Shown: positions 1 to 6,515, counted from the stretch's first letter. The stretch is 6,649 nucleotides of DNA from CAYMEV01 sp964431655 [NCBI: uncultured bacterium] (GCA_964431655.1 CAYSKJ010000173.1:1-6649); one strand, 5' to 3'. Translations and numbers: made by a program. The notes: generated by a model from the letters alone, not told the origin.

Positions 1-8
1 GATAAGAA

Positions 9-284
9 ATGATAATAATGGTAATTTTATCAGAAGATTTAAAAGATGGGTTCATAAACCGGCTCAGGAAGCATGAAGATATAAATTTTACATATTTCAG
101 CCCTGTATATGGAAAAGGAAGCAGCGGAATAAGATTTGGCAAGGATTTTGCCCCAGGGGAAAATACATTATTTCTTATCGATTCATCGGACAATAATGAG
201 ATAGCTGTTATTAAAGCTATTATCCAGGATATAAAAGCAAAGAAAAAGCCTAAACAGGGCCTCCATGCCATTTTTATTGAATAA
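9..284 (+). CDS. Small PII-like protein, PG0541 family-like
   Basis: This 91-residue protein alternates strands and helices in the way expected of a ferredoxin-like/PII-like fold: MVILSE strand, helix, VYGKGSSGIRFG turn, APGENTLFLID strand, a helix at about 62-76, and a closing LHAIFIE strand. The G-K-G...G...PGEN pattern resembles the small PG0541-type 'transporter-associated' PII relatives, which are often found beside RND or metal-efflux genes. That assignment is from memory of the family and is moderately secure. There is no long T-loop, so it is not a classical GlnB/GlnK. An in-frame TAA at 3-5 makes ATG 9 the earliest possible start; ATG 18 (fourth residue) is also possible. The ribosome binding site lies off the window. 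It is the only plus-strand gene and converges on queE with 2 bp between stop codons. Any partner transporter would be to the left of the window. Confidence 0.7.
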   Translation: MIIMVILSEDLKDGFINRLRKHEDINFTYFSPVYGKGSSGIRFGKDFAPGENTLFLIDSSDNNEIAVIKAIIQDIKAKKKPKQGLHAIFIE

Positions 285-286
285 AG

Positions 287-922
287 CTATCTTTTCCTTT
301 CATTTCCCCATAGAATTTTATGCAGCTGCACCTGGAACCTGACTGCCAGATTATCCCTTAATATCCATTCAGCCAGGGTGCAAGGCTCCAGGCAGGGCAA
401 AGCCGGGCTCAGTATCAATTCCCCGCGGAAGCATCCCAGCCTGGTTATAATGAAATTTTTTGCATATGAATAGTCATTTTCCGAGGAGATTACAAATTTT
501 ACATCATCCCGTGCCTGAAGATATTCCAGATTTTTCTCAAGAAATGAGTCAGATTCACCGCTGTCCGGACATTTTATGTCTATTACCCTCTTTGTATTCT
601 TACCTGTTACACTTATATCGAGACTTCCGTTTGTTTCAATGGATATGGAAAAGCCCCTTTTTTTAAGCTTAAGCAGAAGCCCGGGCATTTCTTCCTGAAG
701 GAGAGGTTCTCCTCCTGTTATCAGTACATTCTTTAGGCCGAAGGAGCTTATTTTTGTCAGGATGCTATCCGGGGAAAAGATATGGGGTTTTCCTTCCCTG
801 GCAAATTTTGTATCGCAGTATATGCAGTTCAGGTTACACCCCCATGTTCGCACAAGTACTGTTGGGATGCCCTGCAGGGAGGATTCGCCGTTGAGACTTT
901 TATATATTTCGCAAAGACGCAA
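287..922 (-). CDS. queE: 7-carboxy-7-deazaguanine synthase (QueE), radical SAM
   Basis: QueE converts 6-carboxy-5,6,7,8-tetrahydropterin to 7-carboxy-7-deazaguanine, the radical-SAM ring contraction in preQ0/queuosine synthesis; the protein is cytosolic and binds a 4Fe-4S cluster, SAM and Mg2+. The 211-residue sequence shows the family signature from the N terminus: EIYKSLNGESSLQG (5-18), VRTWGCN (24-30), then CNLNCIYCDT with C29, C33 and C36 as the CX3CX2C cluster ligands. ITGGEPLLQ (about 68-76) is the SAM-binding GGEP motif, followed by SIETNGS and a C-terminal QLHKILWG. Length is normal. The start is TTG at 922: a stop codon lies three codons upstream in frame, TTG gives the usual short lead into the motif, and AGGA sits 9 nt before it. 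It is the last gene of the minus-strand run, 17 bp after the GAF gene. No queC, queD or queF is in the window. Confidence 0.94.
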   Translation of the reverse strand: MRLCEIYKSLNGESSLQGIPTVLVRTWGCNLNCIYCDTKFAREGKPHIFSPDSILTKISSFGLKNVLITGGEPLLQEEMPGLLLKLKKRGFSISIETNGSLDISVTGKNTKRVIDIKCPDSGESDSFLEKNLEYLQARDDVKFVISSENDYSYAKNFIITRLGCFRGELILSPALPCLEPCTLAEWILRDNLAVRFQVQLHKILWGNERKR

Positions 923-931
923 AAGCTGTTA

Positions 932-935
932 TCCT
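932..935 (-). promoter_or_regulatory. Ribosome binding site deciding the TTG start of queE
   Basis: AGGA on the minus strand lies 9 nt upstream of TTG 922 within the 17-bp gap after the GAF gene. No ATG or GTG is available between the in-frame stop (929-931) and the conserved N terminus, so this site supports a TTG start. Confidence 0.6.
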
Positions 936-939
936 GCGT

Positions 940-1482
940 CTATACAAAGCATTCGGGCTTTGCCCTGTAAAGGAAAGGTTCTATTATTGACATAAGATGT
1001 TCAGTATTGCTTATGTCCGTTTCTGTAAAATCCTTTCCTGCCTCCTGCAGATTTGAGCCTCTCCTGCTGATCCATAAGACGGCAAATACACTGTTTTCAT
1101 GTTTTAACGGAACGGAGATGAATTTTTGAATAGGCACAGGTTTTTTTGCTGTTGCTTTTGCCATCTCATAGAAGGAAAGCCTGTAAACCTTGGAAGCATT
1201 GTTTGACATTACCGGCCTGCCCTTTTCAAACACATCCTTTGTGACAGTAGCCTTGGATACAGGAAAAGAATTGCCCTTGTTGAGGAAATTTATGGGGAGA
1301 ACAAAGGAAGAGAAATTATCCCGGTCTTTCATTATCAGGGCTATTTCATCCTGGTAAACACAGAAGGCTTCGCTGAGATAATCGCTCAAAGCAGTGAGCA
1401 TGGCTTTAAAAAGGGTTTTCTTATCATCGCTGTACTCCTTCTCTAAACCTTTAAGACTATCCAAAAGCTGTTTGAGTGTCAT
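940..1482 (-). CDS. GAF-domain protein
   Basis: This 180-residue soluble protein is mostly a single GAF domain. Residues 1-35 are a charged helix (LLDSLKGLEKEYSDDKKTLFKAML). The GAF fold follows: an input strand CVYQDEIALIM (41-51), the helix TVTKDVFEKGRPVMSNN (79-95), the core strand pair PIQKFISVPLKHENSVFAVLWISRRG (117-142), and the terminal helix FTETDISNTEHLMSIIEPFL (152-171). GAF domains bind small ligands or mediate dimer signalling. No kinase, cyclase, EAL or HTH output domain is attached, so it may be a stand-alone sensor or adaptor; the ligand cannot be read from the sequence. C41 and C178 are the only cysteines, so a redox or metal role is not indicated. The ATG has AGGAG 6 nt upstream that overlaps the preceding gene's TAG, indicating translational coupling. 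Confidence 0.88.
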   Translation of the reverse strand: MTLKQLLDSLKGLEKEYSDDKKTLFKAMLTALSDYLSEAFCVYQDEIALIMKDRDNFSSFVLPINFLNKGNSFPVSKATVTKDVFEKGRPVMSNNASKVYRLSFYEMAKATAKKPVPIQKFISVPLKHENSVFAVLWISRRGSNLQEAGKDFTETDISNTEHLMSIIEPFLYRAKPECFV

Positions 1483-1491
1483 TTTATTCTC

Positions 1492-2061
1492 CTATTCGGG
1501 ATTCTCTTCTTCATCAGGATTTGCATCCGAAACGGCTTCAGGCTCCTTTTTGAAAATGAGGCCCCCAATAAGGCTTCCCAGGGTAGTAAACACTATGGCA
1601 AGAATTATAAACATAAGGCTGTTTTTAAGTATATCCGCGACTGACATGTTCCTTGCCATTTCAAGGGCTTCATTGAACTGTTCATTCATGCGGACCGCAG
1701 CTTCCGGGGGCAGTTCCATATTTTCAAAGAAGGACATCATCATCTCTGTATAGTGGAGCTGCTGATTATAGCCTAAAAGATAAAGAACAATCTCTATCGC
1801 CTTTGAAACAAGCCCGCAGGTGAAACCTGTAATTACACCTATTATCAGGCTGTCAGGGATTCTCAAAGAATCACTTTTCCTGTTATAGATAAATACGGCA
1901 AAAAACCCTGAAAGAATAAAAACCAGAAAACAGCAGTTTATGATGTTTACATAGGGTATTCCGAGAATAATGCCGGCAATTACTCCTGTAATTATGCTTG
2001 TCCTGATCTGCAAATCCCTGGAATTAACCCGGGTCTCATGGGAATTGGTGAAATTTTCCAT
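1492..2061 (-). CDS. Four-helix inner-membrane protein, family not recognised
   Basis: This 189-residue protein has four hydrophobic segments: about 22-40 and 41-59 as a tight hairpin around GIPYVNIINCC, about 71-97 (SLIIGVITGFTCGLVSKAIEIVLYLL), and about 147-170 (NSLMFIILAIVFTTLGSLIGGLIF). The glycine-rich helices and the adjacent cysteines C43-C44 at the start of the second helix resemble small conserved membrane proteins with an N-C-C-x-W-type motif, but I cannot name the family. Residues 98-146 form a methionine- and glutamate-rich amphipathic segment, probably on one membrane face, and the tail (171-189) is very acidic (DANPDEEENPE). AAGGAG lies inside the last codons of the DUF2085 gene, one base separates the two genes, and translation is very likely coupled. 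The two membrane proteins may act together; this is inference from gene arrangement. Confidence 0.85.
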   Translation of the reverse strand: MENFTNSHETRVNSRDLQIRTSIITGVIAGIILGIPYVNIINCCFLVFILSGFFAVFIYNRKSDSLRIPDSLIIGVITGFTCGLVSKAIEIVLYLLGYNQQLHYTEMMMSFFENMELPPEAAVRMNEQFNEALEMARNMSVADILKNSLMFIILAIVFTTLGSLIGGLIFKKEPEAVSDANPDEEENPE

Positions 2062-2062
2062 T

Positions 2063-2538
2063 TTATTGCTCCTTAACTTTTAATAATCCGCTTACCCCGT
2101 CCAGTAAAAGTATAATGAAAAAGACTCCAAGTAAAAATCCGCTTGTAAACCTGTGAAGCTTATTAAATTCTAAGGATAAAAATTTCATTATAATTTGAAT
2201 TATAAAGGGAAAAAGCAAAAATAAAAGATATTTTTTTGGCCTTACATGCCCGAAAATAAACAAATAAACCCAGTAAAAAGGGAGAGTGAATAATGCGCCT
2301 GCATAAAATCCAGAACAGCGGGCACATACGGTGGTATACATGCCTTTTATCATGAATCCCCGCTCAGGCCTATTATTGCAAAACGGGGCAAAAATTCTCT
2401 TTGATTTTATATAAAGCCCAGGGTTACCGCTGAGAGCCGGGAAATATATAAGTAAATTGAGAAAGAAAATCAGAGCGAGTAAAGCAGTATAGGCAAAAAA
2501 AAACCCCTATGCAGTCCTTTGGAGGTTTTGCCAGCCAT
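2063..2538 (-). pseudogene. DUF2085 family membrane protein, frame broken at a T9 run
   Basis: The longest ATG-started frame (2353-2063, 96 aa) begins MIKGMYTTVCARCSGFYAG, the core DUF2085 motif (CARC-x-G-x-Y), but is too short at its N terminus. The same frame continues upstream without ATG, GTG or TTG and encodes the expected family start: a hydrophobic helix, then SKRIFAPFC and NNRPERGF, matching the C-x-x-x-PERSF motif normally seen before CARC. It runs back to a TAG at 2507-2509. An ATG at 2538, overlapping the yjbQ stop as TAATG, opens a different frame (MAGKTSKGLHRGFF, 22 codons). One extra T in the T9 run (2495-2503) joins the two into a normal 158-residue protein with four or so membrane helices, C54 and C72/C75. 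The function of DUF2085 is unknown. The cause may be a sequencing error, a true frameshift, or slippage; the data cannot separate these. Confidence 0.8.
2495..2529 (-). terminator. Hairpin followed by T9: terminator-like or slippage-promoting element
   Basis: Read on the minus strand, AAAACCTC (2529-2522) can pair with GGGGTTTT (2507-2500, one T-G wobble) across a 14-nt loop. The run of nine T ends at 2495, so part of the run is in the stem and five T remain after it. The arrangement resembles a weak intrinsic terminator or attenuator, but it lies inside the first codons of the DUF2085 gene and within the operon. A hairpin directly before a T/A homopolymer is also the known context for RNA polymerase slippage. 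I favour an attenuator or slippage role over a full operon end, because the next genes are tightly coupled and show no promoter. Confidence 0.35.
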
Positions 2539-2954
2539 TATTCGCCGATAATTTTGAGGATGATATGCCTCTGCCTGCTTCTGTTGTCAAAGTCTATCAA
2601 AACTATCTGCTGCCACGTGCCGAGCATAAGACCGCCGGCTGAAACGGGGATCGAGAGGGAAGGACCCAGTATACTGGCTCTAACATGAGAAAAACCGTTT
2701 CCATCACCCCACCTTGAATTATGGTCATAGTGAATATCCTGGGGTATGAGCTTTTCTATGAATTTCTGAAGGTCCCTGATGACTCCAGGTTCATACTCTA
2801 TCGTTGTAACCGCTGCGGTTGAACCTGGAATGAAAATTACACATATGCCCTCCTTTATATTACTTTCAGCAATGCAGGATGATACTTCAGGAGTAATGTC
2901 CTTTACATCGCAGAAACCCCTGGTCTCTCTATAGATATCCTTCTGGAATATCAT
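2538..2954 (-). CDS. yjbQ: YjbQ / UPF0047 family protein
   Basis: This is a complete 138-residue member of the UPF0047 (YjbQ) family, small trimeric cytosolic proteins. The E. coli protein has been credited with weak thiamine-phosphate synthase activity, hence the common 'secondary thiamine-phosphate synthase' label; the physiological role is not settled. Conserved blocks are all present: GICVIFIPGSTAAVTTIEYEPGV (36-58), HYDHNSRWGDGNGFSHVRASILGPSLSIPV (75-104), and LGTWQQIVLIDFDN (111-124). H75, H78 and H90 are candidates for the conserved pocket and metal-binding histidines. The tail RSRQRHIILKIIGE is typical. AGGT sits 6 nt before the ATG and overlaps the TAG of the DUF4388 gene. Its TAA overlaps the next ATG (TAATG), so it is translationally coupled on both sides. 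No thiamine pathway gene or TPP riboswitch is visible nearby, so a thiamine role is not supported by context. Confidence 0.94.
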   Translation of the reverse strand: MIFQKDIYRETRGFCDVKDITPEVSSCIAESNIKEGICVIFIPGSTAAVTTIEYEPGVIRDLQKFIEKLIPQDIHYDHNSRWGDGNGFSHVRASILGPSLSIPVSAGGLMLGTWQQIVLIDFDNRSRQRHIILKIIGE

Positions 2955-2962
2955 ATAATTAC

Positions 2963-4144
2963 CTACTTTCTCTCAAGGTCATACAGAAGGTTTTCCTTGT
3001 TATACTGGAATAAAAACCTGCCCTGCCTTGAAAGAATCTTTTCATCAATGAATCCCCTGCTGGCAAGCTCTTCAAGTATGTCAGGGTAGGAGCTGTTTAC
3101 AAGATGATAAAGCCTGAGAGCTTCTTTTATATAGCTTTCCCTTATTCCTGTTTCCAGATTCATCATAGCCGGATTATCTATGCCCATCTTCACATTGCTG
3201 GGCAAATGCATGTCTGATGCAATGAAAAAGAACCCTAACAAAAGGGTTATGAGCAAATAAATCAGGGCAGGATGGGCTGTCTTTATGCTGAAACCTGCAG
3301 ATTTCTTTGAATGGACCGCTATTGAAGGCTCTTCAATATCCTGACGGATAATAATATCTGATTTTTCAATAAGGTACATCTTCTCCAGTTCAACTATGGT
3401 CTTGCATGTCTCAAATTCATTAAAGGGGCTTATTTCAATAATGGCATTAATATCCCTGGAACCGTCAATAAGGTCATATATCCTGGCCTGGCGGGGGTCC
3501 AGATTCTTCAGCCTGGCATCGGCATCCGGAACTTCCATGCCATCAAGAACATCATCGGTATCAACCAGGTATTTTTCGGATGTTTTTTCAAGCAAGTCCT
3601 GTTCGACCATTACTTTCTTAAAAATTATATCATAAGTGGGAATAACCTGTTCGATAAGCGGCCACTCATCAAGCATCCTGATGCCTTCCATGAGTATCTT
3701 CTCGGCAGGAGTGGGCTCAATGAAATCCCTGTTGTAGTCAACAGCGTTTTTGGTATAAAATTCATATTCACCCTTTTTCCATCTGAACATCCTGTATATT
3801 ATCTGGAGTATCTGTTTCTGAAGGGCTTCTTTAAGTTCGGGAAGGGTTATCATGTCGTTCTCTATAAGGACATAGCCAAGCTGCTGAAGAGTCTCTTTCT
3901 GAATATCAAGAGCCCTTGAAAGCTGTTCTCTGGTAATCTTGCCTGATCTGACAAGAAGCTGACCTATCCTGTCTTCAATCTTTTTAAGCCTTGAATCCGC
4001 TCCTACTATCATACCTCTGTCAAAAAGAATTTTTATTTCATCCAGCTCATCCCTTAAAACAAGGATCCCAATCTTTTTCTGAAGGCCTATCAGCTGAAAT
4101 ATGTCTGCCAGCGAAAAATCTTTCAGTGAACCCTGTAATGGCAT
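2963..4144 (-). CDS. DUF4388 (PATAN) protein with MshEN-like segment, winged helix and one TM helix
   Basis: The 393-residue protein opens with MPLQGSLKDFSLADIFQLIGLQ (1-22), the hallmark of DUF4388/PATAN, a domain linked to signalling and envelope-associated systems. Residues 56-109 (EDRIGQLLVRSGKITREQL...LGYVLIENDMITLPELKEAL) read like the paired helix-loop units of MshEN/GspE N-terminal domains, which in other proteins bind c-di-GMP; the key residues for binding cannot be confirmed here. Residues 111-165 complete the PATAN region. Residues about 213-262 (LDPRQARIYDLIDGSRDINAII...LEKMYLIEK) look like a winged helix. A single TM helix (about 292-309) separates this cytoplasmic part from a short extracytoplasmic tail (310-393) containing SSYPDILEELASRGFIDEKIL, similar to the C-terminal repeat of pseudopilin-like proteins. 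GGAG 9 nt upstream of ATG 4144 lies in the end of the TPR gene, with a 3-bp gap between genes. Confidence 0.9.
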   Translation of the reverse strand: MPLQGSLKDFSLADIFQLIGLQKKIGILVLRDELDEIKILFDRGMIVGADSRLKKIEDRIGQLLVRSGKITREQLSRALDIQKETLQQLGYVLIENDMITLPELKEALQKQILQIIYRMFRWKKGEYEFYTKNAVDYNRDFIEPTPAEKILMEGIRMLDEWPLIEQVIPTYDIIFKKVMVEQDLLEKTSEKYLVDTDDVLDGMEVPDADARLKNLDPRQARIYDLIDGSRDINAIIEISPFNEFETCKTIVELEKMYLIEKSDIIIRQDIEEPSIAVHSKKSAGFSIKTAHPALIYLLITLLLGFFFIASDMHLPSNVKMGIDNPAMMNLETGIRESYIKEALRLYHLVNSSYPDILEELASRGFIDEKILSRQGRFLFQYNKENLLYDLERK

Positions 4145-4147
4145 GTT

Positions 4148-6094
4148 TTATTTCTCCGCATGGTATTTTTGAGATATCTTATCCATAGCTTTAATACTGT
4201 TATACAGTATGATTGCAATTATGGCCGCTATGGAGTATTTTCCCAGCATGAACCCATAGACGAACGGCAGTTTGAATTCAGGGAAAATAGGCACAGGGCC
4301 GAACAGGAAAACAAACAGGGATATATAGAAAAAGATCATAATAAAACCCTTTAATGCTTTGTCGAATAACACATAACCTCCACCGAGAGTGAAAAGAGTC
4401 AGGATCTTTGACAGAAGGCGGAGGTTCTTTTTATGCTTATCAATATTAATTATCTTTTCAACCCTGACCTTTGGGTGAATACCCTTTTTTATAACAAATA
4501 CCTGGTGACAGCTGGAGCATATGGTGTCTGAAAAGAAGCGGGTTGAGCATTTTCCGCAGAAAATCTTCCCGCATTTTTTACACCGGTAGGCTAAATCCAT
4601 CCGGATTCTGAAGAGATTAACCACAAGTATGAAAATAACAGACAATATTCCTATATAAGGCATTTCATCCGGGTCAAAACCCATGAGGGCAACTTTCATG
4701 TTATTTCCGCTGTTTTCCATTTCTGTTTTCATATGCTGGAAAAGAAGCTTTTTCGGTAGACCTGCAGAAACGATAAGGTTGATATGTTTATGTGAAATTT
4801 TCTGATAGAGGTTTATAAGCTCCGGATAATAATCTTTTGAAAGATCAAAGTACTTGTGGGTGTCCTGTGAAAAGGTCATCTTTTCCAGGGACATCTGGGC
4901 AAGGTTGAAAGCTGCAATTCCTTGGAGCATAGACTGGTCTGCAACCTTTTCATAATAGCTCTGGGCTTTATAATAATCATTAAGTATATAGTAAATATTT
5001 CCAATATTTATATACAGTTCCGGGAAATTTATCTTTTGCTCGATGGAGTTGTATATGGTCAGAGCCTGAAAAATCTTGCCTTTTCTGCTGTAAAAATTTG
5101 CCAGGGCAAATTTGACAGCAATATTTGAATCATTTATCTTGTGGTATTCTTCAAGCTTCATTACAACACGGGGGTCATATTCCTTTGAATAACTGCTTAT
5201 AAGGGCCTGAGTGATTTCTGATCTGCCCAATGCGGCGTACTGGCTGAAATAATCAAATGAAAGGATAGTAAGTGCCATACTGAGAAGACAGAGGAGGATT
5301 ATGGTTCTTTCAGCATTTTGTGAGTAAATAAAAAGCAGTGCACCAAAGAATACCATCAATGGTATTATGCCGGCATATAACCAGAATACAGTCAGTAAGC
5401 CAGTTATGAACAGTATGGTTCTGCTGTTCCTGGATACGCCGAACATCTCACGGGCTTCATGGATAAGGAGGGGCAGGTACTTTATAAGTAGGATGATAAA
5501 GAAAGCAAACCCGGATAAGATGAATGTGAAATGAAGAAAGTAAATCAGCGATGGAATATAGTTGCTGATATTTTCAATAGTTGAGAGGTTTGAAACAAGC
5601 CCCTTAATATGGTAGTAGACTGCGGGGATGAAATAAATAATGCTCTTTTTTAGTGTTATTTTGGATTTAAGGGTATAGGCTTCAGTGCTGTAAGGGTCAA
5701 TTATGAGTATTTTATCAATGTTTTCATCAAGCCTGTTAAGCTCCTCCCTTGAGATATCGCGGTCGATAATAAACTCTGATATATGATAGCACAGGGTCCT
5801 GGAAAAATCAGGTATCCTGTCCAGACCCCTTTTGAGCTTGAGCATAATCAGGTCATTCAAGAAATCAGAAATATCAAAATTATCTGTCCCATAAACAGAG
5901 TACCACAGGCTGTCGATGCTTGATGTATATATACCCCTTTCGGCAAACAGGCTGTCTTCATACTGTTCCATGTCCTTGGTTTTGGTAAAGAGAGGACGCA
6001 GATCCAGGGTAGGAATACTGTCCTGCCCCAGGCTTATCAGCGATAGGAACAGGACCAGAAACAGGAAAATTTTATTTCTTAATTGACTGAACAT
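4148..6094 (-). CDS. Large membrane protein with TPR repeats and a zinc ribbon
   Basis: The 648-residue protein starts with a signal sequence (IFLFLVLFLSLISLGQ, about 9-24). An extracytoplasmic domain (25-180) follows, then TM helices near 183-204, 226-242, 243-257 and 264-280. A soluble part has about two and a half TPR units (325-402: FALANFYSRKGKIFQALTIY, YINIGNIYYILNDYYKAQSYYEKV, AAFNLAQMSLEK). A helix at 479-496 precedes a zinc ribbon with C505, C508, C513, C516, C526 and C529, then further hydrophobic segments at about 562-578, 582-600 and 613-631. The positive-inside rule puts the TPR region in the periplasm and the zinc ribbon in the cytoplasm; the 562-578 segment may not cross. Similar TPR/zinc-ribbon membrane proteins occur in delta-proteobacteria, from memory, with no established function. 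Its start overlaps the DUF1844 gene by 23 bp with only a weak AAGA-like binding site, so translation is probably coupled. Confidence 0.9.
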   Translation of the reverse strand: MFSQLRNKIFLFLVLFLSLISLGQDSIPTLDLRPLFTKTKDMEQYEDSLFAERGIYTSSIDSLWYSVYGTDNFDISDFLNDLIMLKLKRGLDRIPDFSRTLCYHISEFIIDRDISREELNRLDENIDKILIIDPYSTEAYTLKSKITLKKSIIYFIPAVYYHIKGLVSNLSTIENISNYIPSLIYFLHFTFILSGFAFFIILLIKYLPLLIHEAREMFGVSRNSRTILFITGLLTVFWLYAGIIPLMVFFGALLFIYSQNAERTIILLCLLSMALTILSFDYFSQYAALGRSEITQALISSYSKEYDPRVVMKLEEYHKINDSNIAVKFALANFYSRKGKIFQALTIYNSIEQKINFPELYINIGNIYYILNDYYKAQSYYEKVADQSMLQGIAAFNLAQMSLEKMTFSQDTHKYFDLSKDYYPELINLYQKISHKHINLIVSAGLPKKLLFQHMKTEMENSGNNMKVALMGFDPDEMPYIGILSVIFILVVNLFRIRMDLAYRCKKCGKIFCGKCSTRFFSDTICSSCHQVFVIKKGIHPKVRVEKIINIDKHKKNLRLLSKILTLFTLGGGYVLFDKALKGFIMIFFYISLFVFLFGPVPIFPEFKLPFVYGFMLGKYSIAAIIAIILYNSIKAMDKISQKYHAEK

Positions 6095-6476
6095 ATTTCA
6101 TTCTTAGATCATAAAGAATGTCTTCGAGAATTTTCTCTTCATTTTCATCAAGATTGCCCTTTGTCTTCTGCTGAATCAGTTCCAGCAGGTCTATGGTATA
6201 TTTTGCCGCAGGGATATCCTTTTCAGTCTTTTTTGTTATGGGATTGGGTACCAGGCCCAGGGCGAAAAGAGCCTGGGTTGCAAGCTGGAGAAGATACCTG
6301 TCAAAGGATACTTCATAGAATTCACTGCCCGGGCTGTCCTTGCCGGTTTTCTGCTCTTCTGCATCTTTACCTGCTGCTTCCCGGCTGTTTTCTGGGATAT
6401 CGGGTGATTCCTGAACATCACTGGATTCACCCTTCCTCTTGTCTACAATCTTGAAGCCGTTTTCATCTTCACTCAT
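6072..6476 (-). CDS. DUF1844 domain protein
   Basis: This 134-residue cytosolic protein has a disordered, acidic N-terminal half (1-52, rich in E, D, K and S) followed by a complete DUF1844 domain (about 56-129). The signature reads FDRYLLQLATQALFALGLVPNP, then IPAAKYTIDLLELIQQKTKGNL, then ENEEKILEDILYDLRMKYV. The domain is helical and conserved in several bacterial phyla; its function is unknown. I place the start at ATG 6476 (MSEDENGFKI) because GGAGGT lies 6 nt upstream. A longer reading from 6533 would run through the leader hairpins and that binding site and add 19 residues (MFKKPSFES...) with no known match. It is the first gene of the operon, directly downstream of the promoter at 6552-6580, and overlaps the TPR gene by 23 bp. 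Confidence 0.9.
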   Translation of the reverse strand: MSEDENGFKIVDKRKGESSDVQESPDIPENSREAAGKDAEEQKTGKDSPGSEFYEVSFDRYLLQLATQALFALGLVPNPITKKTEKDIPAAKYTIDLLELIQQKTKGNLDENEEKILEDILYDLRMKYVQSIKK

Positions 6477-6482
6477 AATAAT

Positions 6483-6488
6483 ACCTCC
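6483..6488 (-). promoter_or_regulatory. Strong ribosome binding site fixing the DUF1844 start
   Basis: GGAGGT on the minus strand lies 6 nt upstream of ATG 6476. It is the strongest binding site in the window and decides against the longer start at 6533. Confidence 0.85.
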
Positions 6489-6500
6489 AAAACGTAGAAT

Positions 6501-6515
6501 TTTGAATGATTCAAA
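6501..6515. promoter_or_regulatory. Perfect odd palindrome TTTGAATgATTCAAA in the operon leader
   Basis: Two 7-bp arms mirror exactly around one central base, located about 30-45 nt downstream of the predicted transcription start and about 13 bp before the ribosome binding site. It could be an operator for a dimeric repressor, or a small RNA hairpin near the start of translation. No regulator in this window is an obvious partner. Confidence 0.45.

Noticed and set aside
243-265. Possible intrinsic terminator for the minus strand (GGAGGCC-loop-GGCTTTT then CTTT)
   Set aside because: The stem needs several G-T pairs and only three G-C pairs are solid; too weak to call.
460-970. Plus-strand open frames antisense to queE
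   Set aside because: They lie opposite a full-length, motif-complete queE, have no recognisable protein features and no good ribosome binding sites.
1394-1753. 119-codon plus-strand open frame across the GAF/four-helix junction
   Set aside because: Serine-rich low-complexity translation typical of an antisense shadow; both minus-strand genes are better supported.
6083-6454. 123-codon plus-strand open frame opposite DUF1844
   Set aside because: Histidine/proline/leucine-rich shadow of a strongly conserved DUF1844 gene.
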